Notes: generated by a model not told the origin, from the sequence alone. 64,000 nt of DNA from Caballeronia telluris (GCF_001544495.1 NZ_FCNZ02000008.1:124001-188000), one strand, 5' to 3'; counted from the stretch's first letter, positions 37,418 to 47,004 are shown. Made by a program: numbers and translations.

Positions 37418-37492
37418 GGGTGGTTAGCTCAGCGGTAGAGCACTGCCTTCACACGGCAGGGGTCACTGGTTCGATCCCAGTACTACCCACCA
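37418..37492 (+). tRNA. tRNA-Val (CAC)
   Basis: Acceptor GGGTGGT with ACTACCC, D arm TAGCTCAGCGGTAGAGCA, anticodon loop TTCACAC (anticodon CAC), T arm CTGGTTCGATCCCAG, encoded CCA. Length 75. Confidence 0.96.
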
Positions 37493-37535
37493 CGATAGAG
37501 GCAGGCGTTTTCAGTTCGAAACGTCTGCCGGAAAA

Positions 37536-37565
37536 CCCCGGCGCTGCAAGGCGCCGGGGTTTTTT
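37536..37565 (+). terminator. Terminator of tRNA-Val (bidirectional)
   Basis: Stem CCCCGGCG / CGCCGGGG with an eight-base loop, then six T. The other side has AAAA, so it may also stop the convergent minus-strand gene. A first hairpin (GGCAGGCGTTT with its near-complement) lies at about 37500-37530. Confidence 0.87.
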
Positions 37566-37601
37566 ACTTTCTGCAGCAGGTTATCGGACTGCTTGGGCGC
37601 G

Positions 37602-38075
37602 CTACCCCGCCCACACGCCCCGCGCCATGCCGCTCGCCGCGATCACCATCACGATCACGAGACCGGCTTCCAGATCGCTCATCCATGCGAAGCGCCGGGC
37701 GCGCGAAAGGTCGATCGCGCCGCCGTGCGCCGCGGCGACACGCCATCGGATCAGCGCCATCATCGGCGTGATTTCGACGAACAGGATCAGCACGAGCGCC
37801 GTCATCTTCAGATGGAAAAGCGGCTCGTGCAGATAATACGAACCGCCCTTCTCGAAACCGCCGAATGCGCGCATCACGCCCGTGACGAGCAGGACCAGCG
37901 CCGCAATGCCCCATATGCCGTCGGCGCGGAAGACGTCGCGCAGGCCGGTCGCGTTGGCGTGGAGCGTGTTGGACGCGTCGAGTTTTCGCAGCGCGCGGGC
38001 GCGCGCGAGCACCGACCCGAACGCGAAGCCGAATGCAAGCAGATGAATCGCGGCCAGCAACCAACGTAGCATCAT
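37602..38075 (-). CDS. DUF2214-type four-helix membrane protein
   Basis: A 157-residue protein from the ATG at 38075, which has GGGAGGGG seven bases upstream; the longer open frame beyond it has no start signal. Four hydrophobic helices: WLLAAIHLLAFGFAFGSVLA, GIWGIAALVLLVTGVM, LKMTALVLILFVEITPMMAL and the last at the C-terminus (LVIVMVIAASGMARGV). A conserved His sits in the first helix and another in helix three (HEPLFHLKM), as in DUF2214 and CopD-related proteins, some of which bind haem or copper. Function unproven. Confidence 0.72.
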   Translation of the reverse strand: MMLRWLLAAIHLLAFGFAFGSVLARARALRKLDASNTLHANATGLRDVFRADGIWGIAALVLLVTGVMRAFGGFEKGGSYYLHEPLFHLKMTALVLILFVEITPMMALIRWRVAAAHGGAIDLSRARRFAWMSDLEAGLVIVMVIAASGMARGVWAG

Positions 38076-38121
38076 GCTTCCCCTCCCTTTACAGACAAGA
38101 AGTCGTGACGGCACCGGCCGC

Positions 38122-38949
38122 TCAAACCTGCCGCAGCGTGCTGTCGAGTGCGCGGGCGGCGCTCCGGTCGCCTTCGCTCGAAAGCGGCGCGCGAAAAATC
38201 GTCGTCCGGTTGTGACCCGCAGCCGCCGGCGAATCCCACAGCAATTCCATTTTGGGACGGCTCGAAAAAGCGCCGCGCCAACCGCGCCGCCGCGCTGGCA
38301 ATGGCAATGGCGACGGCGCGGGCACGGCCACAGTGTCCTCCGCAACGCCGTTGCCGCCCACGACCTGCGGCCATTTCACCGACAACTCCCGCGCATCATA
38401 CTGTCCGAGCTTGCGGCTCTCGGCCCAGACGACGGCTGTGCGCGTCGTCGGATCGAGCGAGATCGCGTAGCGGCCGATCGCGAAACGCCGCGCCGCGATA
38501 TTCGTGCGCCACAGCGCGCGCGGCCGGCAGATCCAGATGACGACGGCATACAGCGCAGGCGCCGCGACGAGCCAGCCATTCGATTCCGCGAGCGCGTGCA
38601 TCGCGCGCCGCCAGCCCGCGTGCCACGTGAAGAGGCCGACCGAAAATACCGCGAAACCGAATGTCAGCATGGCGAGCAGGCGCAGTGCCTGACGCAGCCA
38701 CTGAGGCAGCGGATGCAACGGCCGTTCGGCGCGCGCGCGCGCGCCGGGCAGGAAAATCAGGAGGAACAGCAGCACGAGATTGACGCAGGCCCACGGCGAG
38801 GACGTCATCGCGCGCAGCGACGACACATATCCCATCTGCGACATCGAGAACACCCATCGCGCGACGAGCACGAGCCCGATCGCCCGCAGCGCGAAGACGG
38901 TGCCGGCGCCCGGTGCCGGGGTCGCGCTGGTTTGCTTCGTTCTCGCCAA
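38122..38949 (-). CDS. Hypothetical membrane protein
   Basis: I suggest the TTG at 38949, which has AGGAG eight bases upstream; a start at 39048 is also open. It gives 275 residues with four or so hydrophobic stretches (FALRAIGLVLVARWVFSMS; CVNLVLLFLLIFLPGA; LLAMLTFGFAVFSVGLF; WLVAAPALYAVVIWI), then a soluble C-terminal part of about 110 residues that is Arg/Pro-rich. No family recognised. It lies 46 bases upstream of the DUF2214 gene on the same strand, so the two may be one transcript. Confidence 0.55.
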   Translation of the reverse strand: MARTKQTSATPAPGAGTVFALRAIGLVLVARWVFSMSQMGYVSSLRAMTSSPWACVNLVLLFLLIFLPGARARAERPLHPLPQWLRQALRLLAMLTFGFAVFSVGLFTWHAGWRRAMHALAESNGWLVAAPALYAVVIWICRPRALWRTNIAARRFAIGRYAISLDPTTRTAVVWAESRKLGQYDARELSVKWPQVVGGNGVAEDTVAVPAPSPLPLPARRRGWRGAFSSRPKMELLWDSPAAAGHNRTTIFRAPLSSEGDRSAARALDSTLRQV

Positions 38950-39170
38950 AACGTTTGCTCCTGTCCACGGTTCATGCCGGCCGATTCGACGATCGCCGGA
39001 CGCTGTCGCTGCGCGCTTGCGGCCGGATTGCGGCCCGTCGCGGGCCACGGTCTGCCTCGCATAGCGCGAAGCCCGGACATTATAGGGAGATTGCCAGGAG
39101 GGCTTTCGATTTCATGTCGCTCGACGTCGTTACGCTCGAAAAGTGCGCAACAGTGTGCGATTGTGACAAC

Positions 39171-39204
39171 GCCCCGCGAACCTTTCGGTTCACGGGGCGT
39201 TTTT
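39171..39204 (+). terminator. Strong terminator-like hairpin with no plus-strand gene before it
   Basis: Stem GCCCCGCGAACC / GGTTCACGGGGC (one mismatch) with TTTC loop, then GTTTTTATT on the plus strand. The only neighbouring gene on its lower side is read away from it. On the minus strand it follows the glycosyltransferase by 54 bases but has a poor U-tract. Confidence 0.7.
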
Positions 39205-39252
39205 ATTGGCAGCGCTCAGGCGGTCCGGCGACCAACCGCCTGTCGGTCAGGC

Positions 39253-40317
39253 TCAGCCCGCGTTGACTTCGCGCAGCACGGTGCGGCGCTTCCGGCGCAG
39301 CAGCTCTTCATACGACTGGACATAGCGCTCAGCCATGACCTTCGACGAGAACCGCTCTTCGAACGCCTTGCGGACCTTCGCGCGCGGCAGCGTGTCGAGA
39401 CGCTTGACCGCGGCGATCGCGCTCAGTTCATCTTCGACGACGAAGCCCGACACGCCGTTCTCGATCACTTCCGGCACCGAGCCGCGGTTGAACGCGATCA
39501 CCGGCGTGCCGCAGGCCATCGCCTCGATCATCACGAGGCCGAAGGGCTCCGGCCAATCGATCGGGAACAGGAGCGCGTGCGCGTTGCCGAGGAATTCGGT
39601 CTTCTGCTGCTCGTTGATTTCGCCGATGTACTCGACGTGCGGCAGCGCGAAAAGCGGCTTGATCTGCTCTTCATAGTAGGCGCGGTCGGCCTTATCGAGC
39701 TTCGCGGCGATCTTGATCTTCATTCCCGCAGCCTGCGCGATGCGGATCGCACGGTCGACGCGCTTTTCCGGCGAAATGCGGCCGAGGAACGCGAGGTAGC
39801 CCGGTTCGACGTTCGGAATCGGCTTGAGCAGGTTTTCCGGCAGGCCGTGATACACCGTCGACAGCCAGTTCGCCTGCGGCAGCGGCTGACGCTGGTTGTC
39901 CGAGATCGAAACGACGGGTACGTCGCTGAACGTGTTGAAGACCGGCTGCAGTTCGGGCAGGTCGAGACGGCCGTGGAGCGTCGTCAGGAACGGCACCGGC
40001 TGGCGCGCGAACAGCGAGAACGGGTAGTAGTCGATGTGGAAATGCAGCACGTCGAATTCGTCGGCGCGACGGCGGACTTCTTCGAGCAGCAGCATGTGCG
40101 GCGCCATCGTGTCGCGGATGGTCGGGTCGAGGCGCAGCGCTTGCGGCCAGAAGGCTTCGAGCTTTGCCGACGTGATCGAATCGCCGCTCGCGAAGAGGGT
40201 GACGTCGTGCCCGGCGTCCACCAGGGCCTCGGTCAGGTAAGACACCACGCGTTCCGTGCCGCCGTAGAGCTTCGGGGGAACGGCTTCGTGGAGGGGCGCG
40301 ATTTGAGCGATTCGCAT
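39253..40317 (-). CDS. Family 4 glycosyltransferase
   Basis: A GT-B fold enzyme of 354 residues. IAQIAPLHEAVPPKLYGGTERVV is the donor-loop start common in GT4; the N domain includes FDVLHFHIDYYPF. The C domain has FLGRISPEKRVDRAIRIAQ and the EX7E motif within EPFGLVMIEAMACGTPVIAF. AGGAG lies eight bases before the ATG. Such proteins make sucrose-, trehalose- or polysaccharide-related linkages; being near otsBA hints at compatible-solute metabolism, but a gap of 2.7 kb and an ABC exporter lie between them. Confidence 0.85.
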   Translation of the reverse strand: MRIAQIAPLHEAVPPKLYGGTERVVSYLTEALVDAGHDVTLFASGDSITSAKLEAFWPQALRLDPTIRDTMAPHMLLLEEVRRRADEFDVLHFHIDYYPFSLFARQPVPFLTTLHGRLDLPELQPVFNTFSDVPVVSISDNQRQPLPQANWLSTVYHGLPENLLKPIPNVEPGYLAFLGRISPEKRVDRAIRIAQAAGMKIKIAAKLDKADRAYYEEQIKPLFALPHVEYIGEINEQQKTEFLGNAHALLFPIDWPEPFGLVMIEAMACGTPVIAFNRGSVPEVIENGVSGFVVEDELSAIAAVKRLDTLPRAKVRKAFEERFSSKVMAERYVQSYEELLRRKRRTVLREVNAG

Positions 40318-41187
40318 GTCGGAAACTCCTAATAAAGATTCAGGCTAAGTACTACGTGTCGTGTCGAAGTATCGGAAGCGAATCGCTCGGCTCGGGCGGA
40401 CGCGTCCGCTGGCGCAACAGTCCAGCGGCGGGAATCAATGCTCGAGTAAAAAAGCGACAGTTCGCTGATCACCAGGGTTTGCGCGCGGATAACCGAGCAA
40501 AGCAATCGTAATTCCAGCTGCCGATCCGCCGCGCACCAGCAATAAACGCGTAAGTGTCTGAGGCGTTGACTCGAACCTACAGAAACCTGTCAAAAATCCT
40601 AAGGGCAAACCCGCAGCGGATTATGGAGGTTTTTACACGGCGATCGCGTAGTCATTTCAACTTATTTACCTTGTTACAAAGGGGAAACACTTTGCAAACC
40701 CCTGTTTATTAAGGCTGTTCTACATTGGGAAGCGTCTGTTCGCGCGGGCGCAGGGCGTTTGAGTTGCCGCGTGTCCTTTCTCTCGATACGCCCGTCGCAC
40801 AAAGTGCCAGCGGGCCCGGGTTGTGCTCCGACGTGCAATCGATGCTTTCGCGTCCGCTTCCGCGACGACCGACGCCGGTCGACCGACGCGGCGATGCAGA
40901 CGGCTCGACTTCGGTCGGTGGCTTGCCCGTTGCCTCATTGCGCGGCGCATTGCTTACAATGCGCCGCGCCCGGAACGTCGGCGACTGGCGTCAGGAATCG
41001 CGCATCTTGGCGATCCGGGCATGTCTGCTGCGGCCTGCAAGCGATTTTGGCTTCTTTGTCCCATCTCATAACTGGCTACAATTCAGCCAGGGATCGCGCG
41101 CCGGCGCCGCGTCACCTTCTCGACGAACGCGGCACCGTACTCAGGCGCACTACGAGCTCAACCGATCTACGACCAAAAAACGACCAA
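40318..41187. other. 870-base region with no convincing gene
   Basis: ORFs here lack SD sequences and family resemblance. The part from 40560 to 40730 is AT-rich and promoter-like. It has TTTGCAAA near 40690 and TACATT near 40720 but no properly spaced pair. Near the right end TACAAT (41077-41082) is a plausible -10 for the ABC exporter. The purpose of the rest is not evident. Confidence 0.4.
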
Positions 41188-43008
41188 TTGGACCAACTTA
41201 CCGTCTCCCAGCGTAACGCGCACAACGCCAAGCTAGCGAGCTACGCGCATCGCCCGCTTGCGTTCCTGCTCCGTTACATCCGCCGTCACCCGATCGCCCA
41301 CGCCACCGTTCTCATCAGCGTGTTTGCCGCGGTCGGATGCGCCCTCGCCTCGCAGTACGCGATCAAGCACCTGATCGACGTGCTCGGCCAGGGCCGCGGA
41401 CATCCGGGCCCCCTGTGGGGCGCGTTCATGATCCTGGTCGGACTGATCGCCGCCGACAACATGCTGTGGCGCGTAGGCGGCTGGGTCGGCGCGCATACGT
41501 TCGTCACCGTGACGGGCGACCTGCGCCGCGATCTGTTCTCCTACCTGAGCGGCCACTCGCCCACCTATTTCTCCGAGAAACAGCCCGGCATGCTCGCAAG
41601 CCGGATCACGGCGACGTCGAACGCGATCTACACGTCCGAGAACGTGATGGCGTGGAACGTCCTGCCGCCTTGCATCGCGGTGCTCGGCGCGATCGTGATG
41701 ATCGTCACGGTGAATCCGCTGATGGCGGGCGGCCTGATGCTCGCGTCGGCGATTCTTTCGTTCATCCTCTACCGGCTCGCGAAGCGCGGCTCGGCGCGGC
41801 ATCACAACTTCGCGTCGAAGGCGGCTTCGGTCGACGGCGAACTCGTCGACGTGATCGGCAACATGGCGCTCGTGCGCGCCTTCGGCATGACCTTCCGGGA
41901 GCAGAAGCGCTTCGGCTCGACGGTCAAGGCCGAGATGGTCGCGCGCCAGCAAAGTCTCCTGTATCTGGAAAAGCTGCGGCTCTTTCACGCGGTCGTGACC
42001 GCGATCCTTTCGGCCGGCCTGCTCGGCTGGGCGCTGTGGCTGTGGTCGCAGGGCAAAGCGACCTCCGGTGACATCGTGCTCGTCAGCTCGCTCGGCTTCA
42101 CGATCCTGCACGGCACGCGCGATCTGGCCGTCGCGCTCGTCGACGTCACGCAGCACGTCGCGCGTCTCGCCGAGGCCGTGCAGACGCTGCTCGAACCGCA
42201 CGGCATGCCCGACCGCTCGGACGCGACCGAACTCGTGCCGCAGGGCGGACGCGTCGATTTCGAGGGCGTGACATTCGCGTATCCGCGTCGCCGCCCGATT
42301 CTCGACAACTTCCATCTGCACATCGAGCCGGGCCAGCGCGTCGGGCTGATCGGCAAGTCGGGCGCGGGCAAGTCGACCGTGCTCGCGCTCCTGCAGCGCT
42401 TCTACGAGCCGCAGGGCGGCACGATCCGGATCGACGGCCAGGACATCCAGTCGATCACGCAGGACAGCCTGCGCCAGTCGATCGCGCTCGTTCCGCAGGA
42501 CATTTCGCTCTTCCACCGCACGGTGTACGAGAACATCGCGTACGGCCGCCCGGACGCGAGCCGCGAGGAAGTGCTGGCGGCGGCCCGCGAGGCGCGCTGC
42601 ACGGACTTCATCGAGGCGATGCCGGAAGGATTCGACACCATCGTGGGCGACCGCGGCGTGAAGCTGTCCGGCGGACAGCGCCAGCGGATCGCGATCGCGC
42701 GCGCCATCCTGAAGAACGCGCCGATCCTGCTGCTCGACGAGGCGACCTCCGCGCTCGACAGTTCGTCGGAAGAAGCGATTCAGCAGGCGCTCGACCGGCT
42801 GATGGTCGGCCGCACGGTGATCGCGATCGCGCACCGCCTCTCGACGCTGCAAAACTTTGACCGGATCATCGTGATGAGTTCGGGCAAGGTGATCGACGAC
42901 GGCTCGCCCGACGTATTGCGCGACCGGCCGGGGCTCTATCGCGAGCTGCTCTCGAAGCAGCACGGCAAGATGCCCGCCGTGCCGGTGCCGTCGCAGCAGC
43001 CGGCTTAA
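41188..43008 (+). CDS. ABC exporter (fused permease-ATPase)
   Basis: A half-transporter of about 606 residues with one six-helix permease domain (roughly residues 30-320) and one ATPase domain. Walker A is VGLIGKSGAGKSTVLALL, Q-loop follows, the signature is VKLSGGQRQRIAIARA, Walker B is ILLLDEATSALDSSSE and the H-loop is VIAIAHRLSTL. The MsbA/lipid-exporter and multidrug branches share this shape, so the substrate is open. The start is unsure: a TTG at 41188 fits downstream of the likely promoter but has a poor SD; the frame is open to 40759 with an unnatural sequence. Confidence 0.88.
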   Translation: MDQLTVSQRNAHNAKLASYAHRPLAFLLRYIRRHPIAHATVLISVFAAVGCALASQYAIKHLIDVLGQGRGHPGPLWGAFMILVGLIAADNMLWRVGGWVGAHTFVTVTGDLRRDLFSYLSGHSPTYFSEKQPGMLASRITATSNAIYTSENVMAWNVLPPCIAVLGAIVMIVTVNPLMAGGLMLASAILSFILYRLAKRGSARHHNFASKAASVDGELVDVIGNMALVRAFGMTFREQKRFGSTVKAEMVARQQSLLYLEKLRLFHAVVTAILSAGLLGWALWLWSQGKATSGDIVLVSSLGFTILHGTRDLAVALVDVTQHVARLAEAVQTLLEPHGMPDRSDATELVPQGGRVDFEGVTFAYPRRRPILDNFHLHIEPGQRVGLIGKSGAGKSTVLALLQRFYEPQGGTIRIDGQDIQSITQDSLRQSIALVPQDISLFHRTVYENIAYGRPDASREEVLAAAREARCTDFIEAMPEGFDTIVGDRGVKLSGGQRQRIAIARAILKNAPILLLDEATSALDSSSEEAIQQALDRLMVGRTVIAIAHRLSTLQNFDRIIVMSSGKVIDDGSPDVLRDRPGLYRELLSKQHGKMPAVPVPSQQPA

Positions 43009-43012
43009 AGCA

Positions 43013-43040
43013 AACGGGGCGCTTCGAAAAGCGCCCCGTT
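43013..43040. terminator. Bidirectional terminator between ABC exporter and otsA
   Basis: Twelve-bp perfect stem AACGGGGCGCTT / AAGCGCCCCGTT with a CGAA loop, placed between two converging stop codons. Confidence 0.75.
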
Positions 43041-43046
43041 GCACGA

Positions 43047-44426
43047 TTACTGCCGCAAATCCCGCAGGAAGTTATCCCGCCACACGGAGACGTTGTTCTC
43101 CCGCAGCGATTCGAACATATCCCGATACCGCGCCTGCCGCTCGCCGTGCGGCATCGAGAGCGCGGTCGCGAGCGCGTCGGCCATGTCGTCGATGTCGAGC
43201 GGATTCACGATCAGCGCGCCGGTCAGCTCCCGCGCCGCGCCAGCGAACTGCGACAGCACGAGCACGCCGGGATCGTCCGGGTCCTGCGCCGACACGTATT
43301 CCTTCGCGACCAGGTTCATTCCGTCGCGCAACGGCGTGACGAACCCGATGTGCGATTCGCGAAACAGCGCCGCCAGCACGGGCCGCTCGTACTGTCGATG
43401 GATATAACGGATCGGCGTCCAGTCGAGTTCGGCGTAGCGTCCGTTGATGCGTCCGGATTCCGCTTCGAGTTGCAGCCGGATATCGCGATAGGCGTCCATG
43501 TCGGCGCGCGTCGGCGGCGCGATCTGCAGGAACGACACGTTGTTGCGCTGCTGCGGCTGGTGCTCGATCAGCCGCTCGAACGCGCGAAAACGCTCGACGA
43601 GACCCTTTGAGTAATCCAGCCGGTCCACGCTCATCACGAGCTTGCGTTCGTGCAGCGTCGCCTTGACGATCTGCACGTCGCGGCCGCTTTCGCCGTCTTT
43701 CGCGAGCGCGGCGATCTCATCGGGATAGACACCGATCGGATAGGCCGCCGCCTTCAGCGTCTTGCCGAACGCGCTGATCCGGCACGGCGCGTCGGCGTGA
43801 CGCTCGATCGAACCGTTCGCTTCCGATTCGATGTAGTCGCAGAACGCGCGCAGGTCGGGCGCCGTCTGGAAGCCGAGCAGGTCGAAGGAACAAAGCGCGT
43901 CGGCGAGTTCGCGGTGGCGCGGCACGGACAGCAGGATCTGCGACGCGGGAAACGGAATGTGCAGGAAAAAGCCGATGCGGTTCGTCACGCCGAGTTCTCG
44001 CAGCGCCTCGGCGAACGGAATCAGGTGATAGTCGTGGACCCAGATGACGTCGTCGGGCTTCAGAAGCGGCGCGAGCTTGCCCGCGAGCCATCGGTTCACG
44101 CGGCAATAGCCTTCGAATTCGTGGCGGTCGAACTGGATCAGGTCCGGACGATAGTGGAACGCGGGCCAGAGCGTCGCGTTCGAGAAGCCGCGGTAGTACT
44201 GGTCGTAGTCGCGCCGCACGAGGCCGATGGTCGCGAAAGTCACCGGTCCGCGCTCTTCCAGGCTGATGCCCTCGGCCGGCGCCGAGAGCACGTCGCCGCT
44301 CCAGCCGAACCACATGCCGCCGGTTTCCTTGAGCGCATCGTAGACGCCGACCGCGAGCCCGCCCGCCGCAGGGCCGCCTTCGGAGATCGGCGCGACGCGG
44401 TTGGACACGATGATCAGGCGGCTCAT
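43047..44426 (-). CDS. otsA: Trehalose-6-phosphate synthase OtsA
   Basis: A GT20 enzyme that joins UDP-glucose to glucose-6-phosphate. LIIVSNRVAPI is the usual opening; IWVHDYHLIPFAEALRELG, FFLHIPFPASQILLSVPRHRE, LVMSVDRLDYSKGLVERFRAFE and RDGMNLVAKEYVSAQ form the active site. 459 residues. Its ATG overlaps the otsB stop by four bases, so otsB-otsA is a coupled operon that makes trehalose under osmotic or desiccation stress. Confidence 0.96.
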   Translation of the reverse strand: MSRLIIVSNRVAPISEGGPAAGGLAVGVYDALKETGGMWFGWSGDVLSAPAEGISLEERGPVTFATIGLVRRDYDQYYRGFSNATLWPAFHYRPDLIQFDRHEFEGYCRVNRWLAGKLAPLLKPDDVIWVHDYHLIPFAEALRELGVTNRIGFFLHIPFPASQILLSVPRHRELADALCSFDLLGFQTAPDLRAFCDYIESEANGSIERHADAPCRISAFGKTLKAAAYPIGVYPDEIAALAKDGESGRDVQIVKATLHERKLVMSVDRLDYSKGLVERFRAFERLIEHQPQQRNNVSFLQIAPPTRADMDAYRDIRLQLEAESGRINGRYAELDWTPIRYIHRQYERPVLAALFRESHIGFVTPLRDGMNLVAKEYVSAQDPDDPGVLVLSQFAGAARELTGALIVNPLDIDDMADALATALSMPHGERQARYRDMFESLRENNVSVWRDNFLRDLRQ

Positions 44427-45187
44427 GGGTTCGCCCCGGCGCCTTGCCCCGCCGCGTCGGCCACGCCTTGCAGCCAGTCGAGGAACGCCGGAACCGACTC
44501 GACGCGCGCATGCGCGAGCGTATTGCCGGCGCCGACCTTGATCGACAGCCCGCCGAGTTCGTTGACGACCGCGAAGCCTTTCTCATCGGTCAGGTCGTCG
44601 CCGACGAAAACCGGCTTCCTGCCCGTGAACGGCGGCTCGTTCATGAACGCGCGCACGGCACGCCCCTTGTCGACGTCCTTCGGCTTGATCTCGTAGACCA
44701 TTTTGCCGGGTTGCAGCACGTAGGCGTCGGCGTACTGCGCGACGAGGCGCTCCGTCGCCGTGCGCGCCGCCGCCTCGCGGTCCGGCGCGTTGCGATAGTG
44801 AAGCGCGAGCGCCGCGCCCTTGATTTCGAGCAGCATGCCGGGGTTGCGGCCGACCACGTCTTCGAGCACGTGCTCCATGCGCAGGAGCCGCTCATCGTTG
44901 AAGCCGATGCGCGCGACGTCGCCGTTCGAATCGCGCCGTTCGGCGCCGTGCAGGCCCGCGACCGGCAGATCGGGCATCGAGACGAACGAATCGATGCTGT
45001 CGATGCCGCGGCCCGACACCACCGCGACCGCGCCGTTGGTCGCGCGCCTGAGCGTCGCGAGGAGTTCGGGCACGACGCGCGGCACGACGATACCGTCGGG
45101 CGTCGGCGCGAGTTCGACGAGCGTGCCGTCGAAGTCGAAGAAAAAAGCCGTTTCGGCGAGAGCCAGGGTGCGAGGAAGTGCTTGCAT
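44423..45187 (-). CDS. otsB: Trehalose-6-phosphate phosphatase OtsB
   Basis: A HAD-superfamily phosphatase that gives free trehalose. Motif I FFFDFDGTLVELAP has both catalytic Asp, motif II is VVSGRGIDSID, and the acidic motif is PVFVGDDLTDEKGFAVV. I take the ATG at 45187 (MQALPRTLALAETAFFF, 254 residues); the frame extends 15 codons further without a good start. The gene precedes and overlaps otsA. Confidence 0.95.
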   Translation of the reverse strand: MQALPRTLALAETAFFFDFDGTLVELAPTPDGIVVPRVVPELLATLRRATNGAVAVVSGRGIDSIDSFVSMPDLPVAGLHGAERRDSNGDVARIGFNDERLLRMEHVLEDVVGRNPGMLLEIKGAALALHYRNAPDREAAARTATERLVAQYADAYVLQPGKMVYEIKPKDVDKGRAVRAFMNEPPFTGRKPVFVGDDLTDEKGFAVVNELGGLSIKVGAGNTLAHARVESVPAFLDWLQGVADAAGQGAGANP

Positions 45188-45486
45188 CGATGTGGACCTT
45201 CGAACCGGAGATGACCGGAAAAGTGTGCGCATATTACCGCGAGCCGCGCTGTTTTCGAGAGAGCAGGGTTTTCGTCAGACGCCGTGCACGCGAGCCGGGT
45301 CGATGGCGCCGCGCCGTCGCGAATCTGCTTGCAAGCGCGCTTCATCGGCCTTACAGCCTTATACGGCGGGGCTGCGGCAAAACGCCCCATTTTCGAGATG
45401 ATGCGCCGAGCCGCCGAAGCAGGCGTCCATTTTGCGATAGAGTCGCGAGAGCCGGTCTTGCCCGGCCGCATCTGATCGAGTCCGAA

Positions 45487-46116
45487 ATGCCTTCTTTGTT
45501 CCAGCTTCGGCGTGACGGACGGCGTGTCGCCGCCACGCTCGCGCTTTGCGCGCTTTGTAGCCTCCTCGCCGGCTGTTCGCGGCCCGCCGAACCCTGGCGC
45601 CTCACCGATGTCAGCGGTCATCTGCCCGACCTGTCGTTCTCGCTCGTCGACGACAGCGGCCGTGCCGTGAATGGCGAGTCGTTCGCCGGCCGCGCGACGC
45701 TCGTCTACTTCGGCTACACGCACTGCCCCGACGTGTGCCCCGAAACGATGGCGCGGCTCATGCAAGTGCTTCAGCAGATCGGCGCCGACGCGACTCGCGC
45801 GAAGATCGTCTTCATCACCGTCGATCCCTCGCGCGACACGCCCGCCGCCTTGCACACCTACGTGCGTGCGTTCGACGCGCAACACGCGGTCGGCCTGACG
45901 GGTTCGGACCGGGCGATCGAGTCGCTCGCGAAACGCTACCGCGTGGCGTACCAGATGGAAAAGCGCGACGCGAACGGCACATATGAGGTCACGCACAGTT
46001 CGGCGGTCTACATCTTCGACGCGCAAGGCCGCGCGCGCCTGCTCGCCACCGACAACGATTCCATCGACGCCATCGCGCACGACCTGCGACGCGTCATCGA
46101 GACGGCGAAGTCATGA
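45487..46116 (+). CDS. SCO1/SenC copper-chaperone lipoprotein
   Basis: A 209-residue thioredoxin-fold lipoprotein that helps insert copper into the CuA site of cytochrome oxidase. The N-terminus is a lipoprotein signal ending in LLAGC. The copper motif is FGYTHCPDVCPETM (CxxxC), and the third ligand His is in VTHSSAVYIFD; FITVDPSRDTPAAL is also conserved. It overlaps the CtaG-like gene by four bases (ATGA), so the pair act together in oxidase assembly. Confidence 0.93.
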   Translation: MPSLFQLRRDGRRVAATLALCALCSLLAGCSRPAEPWRLTDVSGHLPDLSFSLVDDSGRAVNGESFAGRATLVYFGYTHCPDVCPETMARLMQVLQQIGADATRAKIVFITVDPSRDTPAALHTYVRAFDAQHAVGLTGSDRAIESLAKRYRVAYQMEKRDANGTYEVTHSSAVYIFDAQGRARLLATDNDSIDAIAHDLRRVIETAKS

Positions 46117-46970
46117 TCGCGACGCTCTTCTACTGGCTCGAACCGTGGGAATTCTCGCCGACGGTCGTTATCGCCGTGCTGGTCGCGGCGATTCTGTTCG
46201 CGCGCGGCGCGCGGCATGCGCGGGTGTCGTTCGCGCGGCGCCTCGCGTTCTGGCTGGGTTTGGCGGGCATCTACGTCGCGCTGCATACGCGGCTCGATTA
46301 CTTCTTCGAGCACGAGTTCTTCATGCATCGCTTGCAGCATCTCGTGCTGCATCACCTCGGGCCGTTCCTGATCGCGCTGTCGTACCCGGGCGCGGCGCTG
46401 CGTGCGGGCATCCCGTTTCGCTGGCGGCAGCGCTGGCTGATTCCCGCGATGAACACGCGCAGCGCGCGCGTCATGGCCGATGTGCTGTTCCATCCGGCGA
46501 TCGCGGTGACGCTCTTCGTCGGACTGATCTATTTCTGGCTGCTCTCGCCGATCCACTTCAAGGCGATGCTCGACTGGCGGCTCTATCGCGTGATGAACTG
46601 GAGCATGGTGCTCGACGGGCTGTTGTTCTGGTGGCTCGTGCTCGATCCGCGACCCGCGCCGCCTGCACGCCTCGCGCCGGGGCGGCGCATCCTGCTCGTG
46701 ATCGCCGCGATTCCGCCGCAGATCCTGCTCGGCGCATACATTTTCTTTACGCCGCACGAGCTGTATCCGATCTATTCGATCTGCGGCCGCGCGTTCACCT
46801 GGATCAGCCCGATGCGCGATCAGCAGGTCGGCGGCCTGTTGCTGTGGATTCCGGGATCGATGATGAGCGTGATCGGCGCGCTGATCGCGCTGCGTCACTG
46901 GCTGCGGCTGTCGGCGCGGGCGCGTCTGCGTGAGACGCGCGCGTCGCCTCTGACACCGCTCGAAGCTTAG
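46113..46970 (+). CDS. ctaG: Cytochrome c oxidase assembly factor, CtaG (caa3-type)
   Basis: A 285-residue inner-membrane protein with about seven hydrophobic helices. It belongs to the CtaG_caa3 family (FFEHEFFMHRLQHLVLHHLGP with several conserved His, IPPQILLGAYIFF, SICGRAFTWISPMRDQQVGGLLLWIPG). The His-rich helix suggests metal handling. Coupled to the SCO1 gene, it probably assists CuB or CuA insertion. It is unrelated to the Cox11-type CtaG. Confidence 0.88.
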   Translation: MIATLFYWLEPWEFSPTVVIAVLVAAILFARGARHARVSFARRLAFWLGLAGIYVALHTRLDYFFEHEFFMHRLQHLVLHHLGPFLIALSYPGAALRAGIPFRWRQRWLIPAMNTRSARVMADVLFHPAIAVTLFVGLIYFWLLSPIHFKAMLDWRLYRVMNWSMVLDGLLFWWLVLDPRPAPPARLAPGRRILLVIAAIPPQILLGAYIFFTPHELYPIYSICGRAFTWISPMRDQQVGGLLLWIPGSMMSVIGALIALRHWLRLSARARLRETRASPLTPLEA

Positions 46971-47004
46971 TGAGTGAATTAATGACGTGAATCACGGACG
47001 TGAA

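Noticed and set aside
40759..41187. N-terminal extension of the ABC exporter by about 140 codons.
   Set aside because: The extension is Cys/Arg/His-rich, not membrane-like, and a plausible -10 box lies within it.
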